From contig CAKQBM010000017.1 in NCBI GenBank assembly GCA_934216185.1, positions 1-19,424 of the forward strand: a DNA stretch of 19,424 nt. The letters are read 5' to 3'. The stretch comes from an uncultured Streptococcus sp. (GTDB lineage Bacteria > Bacillota > Bacilli > Lactobacillales > Streptococcaceae). The notes below the pieces were generated by a model that worked only from the letters and a program-made list of their open reading frames with translations, was not told where the DNA came from and did no database searches. Made by a program: the position numbers and the translations under genes. Of this stretch, positions 14,745 to 19,424 are shown one piece after another (position 1 is the stretch's first letter; the number at the start of each line of letters is the position of its first letter).

Positions 14745-14773
14745 ATTATACCATCTTCTAGGATTTTTTTCAA
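14745..14773 (-). promoter_or_regulatory. ptsH promoter
   Basis: On the minus strand the -35 TTGAAA (14773-14768) and -10 TATAAT (14750-14745, with upstream TGG) are 17 bp apart. This is the best promoter match in the window, as expected for abundant HPr and enzyme I. Confidence 0.85.
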
Positions 14774-14904
14774 GCATTTTATGGGATTTATTCGATTTCC
14801 TTTCAGATAACTTGCTGAAAATCTTCTATCCTAGATAACAAAACACAGGATATAGTTTCTTTAAAAACAGTTTATAGGATAATCATTGCTATTCCACAAA
14901 GCAA

Positions 14905-14962
14905 ACACTATATATTGTGTTTTGGTGTGTTTGACAGAAAAATAGACCACTATATTTAGTTT
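14905..14962 (+). promoter_or_regulatory. Tandem NrdR boxes
   Basis: Box 1, ACACTATATATTGTGT at 14905-14920, is a near-perfect NrdR box. Box 2, CCACTATATTTAGTTT at 14947-14962, is a weaker copy. Their CAC triplets are 42 bp apart, four helical turns, as is typical for paired NrdR boxes in front of ribonucleotide reductase genes. Both lie just upstream of the nrdH -35. NrdR represses these genes when dATP is high; nrdR itself is not in the window. Confidence 0.85.
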
Positions 14963-14969
14963 CAAATCA

Positions 14970-14997
14970 TTGACAAAATTTTATTTTCTGATATACT
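14970..14997 (+). promoter_or_regulatory. nrdH promoter
   Basis: Consensus -35 TTGACA at 14970-14975, a 16-bp spacer and -10 TATACT at 14992-14997. A second TTGACA at 14931-14936 has no well-spaced -10. The second NrdR box ends 7 bp before this -35. Confidence 0.85.
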
Positions 14998-15031
14998 AGG
15001 ATAGAATTAAATTTTAAAGAGGAGTTACACA

Positions 15032-15250
15032 ATGGTAACCGTTTATTCTAAAAACAACTGTGTCCAATGTAAAATGACCAAGCGTTTCTTGGACAGTAAT
15101 AATGTCGCTTATCGTGAAATCAATCTTGATGAGCAACCTGAGTACATCGATCAAGTTAAAGAGCTCGGTTTCAGCGCAGCTCCTGTTATCCAAACACCAA
15201 CTGAAGTCTTTTCAGGTTTCCAACCAGGAAAATTGAAACAATTAGCATAA
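15032..15250 (+). CDS. nrdH: Glutaredoxin-like protein NrdH
   Basis: A 72-aa thioredoxin-fold redoxin with the active-site CVQC (residues 10-13) and the following KMTKRFLD helix typical of NrdH. It re-reduces class Ib ribonucleotide reductase, accepting electrons from thioredoxin reductase. It has the cis-proline region SAAPVI and the C-terminal WSGF-like FSGFQPGKLKQL. GAGGAG lies upstream of the ATG. It heads the NrdR-controlled nrdH-nrdE transcript; a weak hairpin with a T-rich tail lies between it and nrdE. Confidence 0.97.
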   Translation: MVTVYSKNNCVQCKMTKRFLDSNNVAYREINLDEQPEYIDQVKELGFSAAPVIQTPTEVFSGFQPGKLKQLA

Positions 15251-15276
15251 TCTTAGTACATCATCCAGAAGAAACT

Positions 15277-15310
15277 GCTTCTAGGGCTAACTTAGAAGCC
15301 TTTCTTTTGT
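15277..15310 (+). terminator. Weak hairpin between nrdH and nrdE
   Basis: GCTTCTA (15277-15283) pairs with TAGAAGC (15293-15299) and is followed by CTTTCTTTT. With a 7-bp stem and interrupted T-run it may be a leaky terminator that makes nrdH mRNA more abundant than nrdE. No promoter was seen between it and nrdE, so nrdE must depend on read-through. Confidence 0.5.
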
Positions 15311-15330
15311 AATTAGATAAGGGAAATTTT

Positions 15331-17490
15331 ATGGGATTAAAACATCTTGAGGACGTGACTTACTTCCGTCTTAATAACGAAATCAACCGTCCTGTTAATG
15401 GACAAATCATGCTTCACAAAGATAAGGAAGCCTTGGATTCCTTCTTTAAAGAAAATGTAGTTCCAAACACTATGGTTTTTGATTCAATCAAGGATAAAAT
15501 CAACTACCTCATTGAACACAACTACATCGAAACAGCCTTTATCAAGAAATACCGTGCAGAATTTTTGGAAGAATTGCATCAATTTATCAAAGAACAAAAC
15601 TTCCAATTCAAGTCTTTCATGGCTGCCTATAAATTTTACAATCAATATGCTTTGAAAACTAACGACGGTGAATATTATCTTGAAAGCATGGAAGACCGTG
15701 TCTTCTTTAACGCCCTTTATTTTGCTGATGGGAATGAAGCTATTGCCATCGATATTGCCAATGAAATCATCCACCAACGCTACCAACCTGCTACTCCTTC
15801 CTTCTTGAATGCTGGACGTGCTCGCCGTGGGGAGTTAGTATCTTGCTTCCTGATTCAAGTAACTGATGATATGAACTCTATCGGACGTTCTATCAACTCG
15901 GCTCTTCAACTTTCACGTATCGGTGGCGGTGTGGGAATTACCCTCAGCAATCTTCGTGAAGCTGGTGCACCTATCAAAGGATACGAAGGAGCCGCTTCTG
16001 GTGTCGTACCAGTCATGAAACTCTTCGAAGACAGTTTCTCTTACTCCAACCAATTGGGTCAACGTCAAGGTGCTGGGGTTGTTTACCTTAATGTCTTTCA
16101 CCCAGATATTATCGCCTTCCTTTCGACTAAGAAAGAAAATGCCGATGAAAAAGTTCGTGTCAAGACTCTATCACTTGGTGTTGTAGTACCAGATAAATTC
16201 TACGAATTAGCACGTAAAAATGAAGAAATGTACCTCTTCAGTCCTTACTCAGTAGAGCTTGAATACGGTGTGCCATTCAACTACATCGACATCACTGAAA
16301 AATACGATGAACTAGTCGCAAATCCAAATATCCGCAAGACAAAAATCAAGGCGCGTGATTTGGAAACTGAAATCTCTAAATTGCAACAAGAGTCTGGCTA
16401 TCCTTATGTAGTCAACATCGATACGGCCAACCGTGCAAATCCTGTTGATGGAAAGATTATTATGAGTAACTTGTGTTCTGAGATTCTTCAAGTTCAAGAA
16501 CCAAGCTTGATCAACGATGCTCAAGAATTTCTTCAAATGGGAACGGACGTTTCATGTAACCTTGGTTCAACCAACGTGGTTAACATGATGACTTCACCTG
16601 ATTTTGGTCGTTCTATCCGTGCTATGGTTCGTGCCCTTACTTTCGTTACAGATAGTTCACACATCGTAGCTGTACCTACGATTGATCATGGAAATAGCCA
16701 AGCTCACACCTTTGGTCTTGGTGCCATGGGACTTCACAGCTACCTTGCGCAACAACTGATTGAATATGGATCTCCTGAGTCTGTTGAGTTTACAAGCATC
16801 TACTTTATGCTTATGAACTACTGGACCTTGGTAGAGTCAAACAATATCGCGCGTGAACGTGGTATCACCTTCCACAATTTTGAAAAATCAGACTATGCTA
16901 AGGGAAGCTACTTTGACAAGTATGTGACTGGCGAGTTTGTTCCAAAATCAAACCGTGTTAAAGAACTTTTCAAAGATGTCTTTATCCCAAGTGCTGCTGA
17001 CTGGGCTGAACTTCGTGACAAGGTTCAAGCAGATGGACTTTACCACCAAAACCGTCTAGCTGTTGCTCCAAATGGTTCTATTAGCTATATCAACGACGTT
17101 TCTGCTTCTATCCACCCGATTACGCAACGTATCGAAGAACGTCAAGAAAAGAAAATCGGTAAAATCTATTATCCAGCTGCAGGATTATCAACAGAAACGA
17201 TTCCTTACTACACTTCTGCTTACGACATGGATATGCGTAAGGTGATTGATGTCTATGCTGCTGCAACTGAGCACGTGGACCAAGGTCTCTCACTTACTCT
17301 CTTTATGCGTAGTGACATTCCAAAAGGACTTTACGAATGGAAGAAGGAAAACAAACAAACGACACGTGACTTGTCTATCCTTCGTAACTATGCCTTTAAC
17401 AAGGGTATCAAGTCTATCTACTACGTCCGTACCTTTACAGATGACGGTGGGGAAGTTGGTGCTAACCAATGTGAAAGCTGTGTGATTTAA
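15331..17490 (+). CDS. nrdE: Class Ib ribonucleotide reductase, alpha subunit
   Basis: A 719-aa catalytic subunit that reduces ribonucleoside diphosphates. Active-site residues are all present: redox pair C172 (ELVSCFL) and C409 (DVSCNLG), the N380-C382-E384 triad in MSNLCSE with the thiyl-radical cysteine, and the C-terminal shuttle pair C714/C717 in CESCVI. PNGSISYIND is also conserved. No ~90-residue ATP-cone is found at the N-terminus, as expected for NrdE, which usually lacks dATP overall inhibition. It follows nrdH by 80 nt. The start has AAGGGA upstream. NrdF is encoded next, but behind a terminator. Confidence 0.98.
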   Translation: MGLKHLEDVTYFRLNNEINRPVNGQIMLHKDKEALDSFFKENVVPNTMVFDSIKDKINYLIEHNYIETAFIKKYRAEFLEELHQFIKEQNFQFKSFMAAYKFYNQYALKTNDGEYYLESMEDRVFFNALYFADGNEAIAIDIANEIIHQRYQPATPSFLNAGRARRGELVSCFLIQVTDDMNSIGRSINSALQLSRIGGGVGITLSNLREAGAPIKGYEGAASGVVPVMKLFEDSFSYSNQLGQRQGAGVVYLNVFHPDIIAFLSTKKENADEKVRVKTLSLGVVVPDKFYELARKNEEMYLFSPYSVELEYGVPFNYIDITEKYDELVANPNIRKTKIKARDLETEISKLQQESGYPYVVNIDTANRANPVDGKIIMSNLCSEILQVQEPSLINDAQEFLQMGTDVSCNLGSTNVVNMMTSPDFGRSIRAMVRALTFVTDSSHIVAVPTIDHGNSQAHTFGLGAMGLHSYLAQQLIEYGSPESVEFTSIYFMLMNYWTLVESNNIARERGITFHNFEKSDYAKGSYFDKYVTGEFVPKSNRVKELFKDVFIPSAADWAELRDKVQADGLYHQNRLAVAPNGSISYINDVSASIHPITQRIEERQEKKIGKIYYPAAGLSTETIPYYTSAYDMDMRKVIDVYAAATEHVDQGLSLTLFMRSDIPKGLYEWKKENKQTTRDLSILRNYAFNKGIKSIYYVRTFTDDGGEVGANQCESCVI

Positions 17491-17580
17491 TCTTTGCTTA
17501 AGAAAACTACATTTTCTCAGATAAGTATTCATTCACCGTGCTAAACTAAACTGGAATAAGCATCTATACTATGGAAAAAC

Positions 17581-17606
17581 AAAAAAGTCGAGCTTCCGAC
17601 TTTTTG
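17581..17606 (+). terminator. Terminator between nrdE and nrdF
   Basis: A perfect 9-bp stem AAAAAGTCG / CGACTTTTT (17582-17590 and 17597-17605) surrounds a 6-nt loop. The T-run is part of the stem. It ends the nrdH-nrdE transcript and separates it from nrdF. Confidence 0.8.
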
Positions 17607-17627
17607 TGCGAAACTACTCTAGGATTA

Positions 17628-17659
17628 TGGTAAAATAGAAATAATTGTGAGTTCGCAAT
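17628..17659 (+). promoter_or_regulatory. nrdF promoter with a palindrome at the start point
   Basis: TGGTAAAAT at 17628-17636 is an extended -10 without a good -35. Immediately downstream, ATTGTGA (17644-17650) and TCGCAAT (17653-17659) form an inverted repeat with one mismatch, placed at about +1 to +16. It could be an operator or a 5' hairpin. It is not a clear NrdR box. Confidence 0.5.
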
Positions 17660-17683
17660 ACTAAACACAGAAAGAGATTTTAA

Positions 17684-18646
17684 ATGGAAACTTACTACAA
17701 AGCCATTAACTGGAATACCATCGAAGATGTCATCGACAAATCAACTTGGGAAAAACTGACGGAGCAATTCTGGCTTGATACACGTATTCCCTTGTCAAAT
17801 GACTTGGATGACTGGAGAAAGCTATCAAACGTAGAAAAAGACTTGGTAGGAAAAGTCTTTGGTGGTTTGACACTTTTGGATACTATGCAATCTGAGACTG
17901 GGGTTCAAGCCCTTCGCGCAGATATCCGTACACCACATGAAGAAGCTGTTTTCAATAACATCCAATTTATGGAATCTGTCCACGCTAAATCTTATTCATC
18001 AATCTTTTCTACCTTGAATACCAAAGCTGAGATTGAAGAAATTTTCGAATGGACCAATACCAATCCTTACCTACAAAATAAGGCTGAGATTATCAACGAA
18101 ATCTACCTAAACGGTAGCCCACTTGAAAAGAAAGTTGCCAGTGTCTTCCTTGAAACCTTCCTCTTCTACTCAGGTTTCTTCACTCCCCTCTACTATCTTG
18201 GGAACAACAAGCTAGCCAATGTTGCGGAAATCATCAAATTGATTATTCGTGATGAGTCTGTTCACGGAACCTACATCGGTTATAAATTCCAACTTGGTTT
18301 CAATGAATTACCTGAAGAAGAGCAAGAAAAACTCAAGGATTGGATGTACGATCTACTCTATACTCTTTATGAAAATGAAGAAGGCTATACAGAAAGCCTC
18401 TATGACGGTGTTGGTTGGACGGAAGAAGTTAAAACCTTCCTTCGCTACAATGCTAACAAGGCTCTCATGAACCTGGGACAAGATCCACTCTTCCCAGATT
18501 CAGCTGATGATGTCAACCCAATCGTTATGAACGGTATTTCAACAGGAACTTCCAACCACGACTTCTTCTCTCAAGTCGGAAATGGTTACCTCCTTGGTGA
18601 AGTTGAAGCCATGCAAGACGATGATTACAACTACGGTTTAGACTAA
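17684..18646 (+). CDS. nrdF: Class Ib ribonucleotide reductase, beta subunit
   Basis: A 320-aa radical-generating subunit. Metal ligands and radical residue can be placed: D66 (LLDTMQ), E97 and H100 (MESVH), Y104 (KSYSS), E157 (LETFLF), E191 and H194 (DESVH). In class Ib enzymes the cofactor is diferric or, with the flavodoxin NrdI, dimanganese with a tyrosyl radical. NrdI is not encoded in this window, so it must lie elsewhere. The gene has its own promoter 193 bp behind nrdE. Downstream is a strong terminator. Confidence 0.98.
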   Translation: METYYKAINWNTIEDVIDKSTWEKLTEQFWLDTRIPLSNDLDDWRKLSNVEKDLVGKVFGGLTLLDTMQSETGVQALRADIRTPHEEAVFNNIQFMESVHAKSYSSIFSTLNTKAEIEEIFEWTNTNPYLQNKAEIINEIYLNGSPLEKKVASVFLETFLFYSGFFTPLYYLGNNKLANVAEIIKLIIRDESVHGTYIGYKFQLGFNELPEEEQEKLKDWMYDLLYTLYENEEGYTESLYDGVGWTEEVKTFLRYNANKALMNLGQDPLFPDSADDVNPIVMNGISTGTSNHDFFSQVGNGYLLGEVEAMQDDDYNYGLD

Positions 18647-18671
18647 TGTTATCTATTTTATAAGCAATAAC

Positions 18672-18715
18672 AAATATCATGGTTTGTTTAAAACAACCAT
18701 GATATTTTTGTTTTT
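18672..18715 (+). terminator. nrdF terminator
   Basis: A long hairpin AAATATCATGGTT ... AACCATGATATTT with one bulge, followed by TTTTTG and more T-rich sequence. Stem strength and tail make this a clear intrinsic terminator. Confidence 0.9.
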
Positions 18716-18735
18716 GTTTTCTTTTGTTTTTTAAA

Positions 18736-18764
18736 TTGATTGATTGAATACTTTATGATAAAAT
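18736..18764 (+). promoter_or_regulatory. Promoter of the LacR-like regulator gene
   Basis: TTGATT (18736-18741), 17-bp spacer with TGA, then TAAAAT (18759-18764), an extended -10. GAGGTG precedes the ATG at 18790. Confidence 0.7.
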
Positions 18765-18789
18765 AGTAATAGAAATAGAGGTGATAAGG

Positions 18790-19424
18790 ATGTTAAAGCA
18801 GGAAAAACTAGATAATATTCTAGAAACGGTAAATACAAAGGGAACTATTACTGTAAAAGAAATCATGACTCGCTTGGATGTATCAGATATGACTGCTAGA
18901 CGCTACTTGCAAGAGTTAGCAGACAAGGATTTACTTGTTCGGGTGCACGGAGGAGCTGAAAAAATTCGCACAGGTTCTATTTTAAACAATGAACGTTCCA
19001 ATATTGAAAAACAAAGCTTACAAATCGCAGAAAAACAAGAAATTAGCCGTTTTGCAGGCCATTTGATTGATGAAGGGGAAACTATTTTTATCGGACCTGG
19101 TACGACCTTAGAATCTTTTGCCCGTGAACTTCCAATTGATAATATTCGTGTTGTAACAAACAGTTTACCAGTCTTTCTCATCTTAAACGAACGAAAACTA
19201 ACAGATTTGATTTTAATCGGTGGAAACTATCGCTCTATCACTGGAGCCTTTGTGGGAACACTAACCTTGCAAAACTTAGCCAATCTTCAATTTTCTAAAG
19301 CCTTCGTTAGCTGTAATGGTATTAAGGACAATGCGATTGCGACCTTTAGTGAAGAGGAAGGTGAATCTCAACGCATCGCCCTCAATAATTCCAATAAAAA
19401 ATACTTACTAGCTGACAATAGTAA
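18790..19424 (+). CDS. lacR: DeoR-family transcriptional repressor, LacR-like (partial, C-terminus cut by window end)
   Basis: The frame is open from ATG 18790 to the window end: 211 codons of an expected ~250. An N-terminal DeoR helix-turn-helix spans about residues 6-57 (TVKEIMTRLDVSDMTARRYL, LVRVHGGAE). The sugar-phosphate effector domain follows (EISRFAGHLIDEGETIFIGP, GTTLESFARELP, TNSLPVFLIL, LIGGNYRSITGAFVG). This order and the wording match LacR of the tagatose-6-phosphate pathway, and in pneumococcus a lacR follows nrdF before the lac operon. The lac genes themselves are beyond the window, so the symbol rests on similarity and remembered order. It is not truncated biologically as far as visible. 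Confidence 0.85.
   Translation, partial: MLKQEKLDNILETVNTKGTITVKEIMTRLDVSDMTARRYLQELADKDLLVRVHGGAEKIRTGSILNNERSNIEKQSLQIAEKQEISRFAGHLIDEGETIFIGPGTTLESFARELPIDNIRVVTNSLPVFLILNERKLTDLILIGGNYRSITGAFVGTLTLQNLANLQFSKAFVSCNGIKDNAIATFSEEEGESQRIALNNSNKKYLLADNS

Noticed and set aside
14931..14956. Second nrdH promoter using TTGACA at 14931
   Set aside because: The only -10-like sequence (TATATT) is 14 bp away and lies inside NrdR box 2; the promoter at 14970-14997 is far better spaced.

Overview
The window looks like a chromosomal segment of a mitis-group Streptococcus (S. mitis, S. oralis or S. pneumoniae relatives). It has low G+C, streptococcal-type proteins throughout (XerS, MutX, HPr/enzyme I, NrdH/NrdE/NrdF, LacR-like regulator), extended -10 promoters (TGnTATAAT) and a BOX repeat. 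Remembered pneumococcal gene order is similar (rbgA-rnhB ... xerS ... pyrC-mutX-ung ... ptsI-ptsH / nrdH-nrdE-nrdF / lacR). However, the aco genes usually between xerS and pyrC, and the pht genes near ptsI, are absent here, so this is probably a relative rather than a typical pneumococcus.

Layout. Bases 1-96 are the end of an upstream gene. Bases 326-3510 hold rbgA, rnhB and a ClC antiporter gene in one rightward cluster. Bases 3511-4410 are AT-rich and carry a 24-bp palindrome, terminators, a BOX (A-C) element, a small membrane-protein ORF and, at about 4329-4361, a difSL-like chromosome-dimer-resolution site. xerS follows at once, and the -35 box of its promoter lies inside the dif right arm. 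Genes left of dif run rightward and nearly all genes right of it run leftward, as expected where the two replichores meet, so the window probably spans the replication terminus. Bases 5704-9506 hold a leftward cluster ung-mutX-pyrC-MATE (nucleotide hygiene, pyrimidine synthesis, efflux), preceded by a HAD phosphatase gene.

Bases 10300-12000 are a decay zone. It holds a ClbS/DfsB-like (DUF1706) pseudogene with a lost start codon and an internal stop. That pseudogene is fused to a heavily mutated remnant that I read as an FRG-domain gene. The zone also has the 3' end of a tRNA-like sequence next to a terminator, a possible ~300-nt leftward transcript with a 19-codon ORF, a perfect-consensus cre site without an obvious intact gene, and a further short coding remnant. 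This is where an undescribed feature is most likely, although simple decay of a mobile or defence island explains most of it.

Bases 12051-14682 hold a cysteine-cluster protein gene and the ptsH-ptsI operon (general PTS proteins), with a cre-like site at the ptsH start point. The divergent region 14683-15031 carries two NrdR boxes spaced 42 bp apart upstream of nrdH-nrdE (class Ib ribonucleotide reductase). nrdF follows with its own promoter behind a terminator. The window ends inside a DeoR-family, LacR-like repressor gene.
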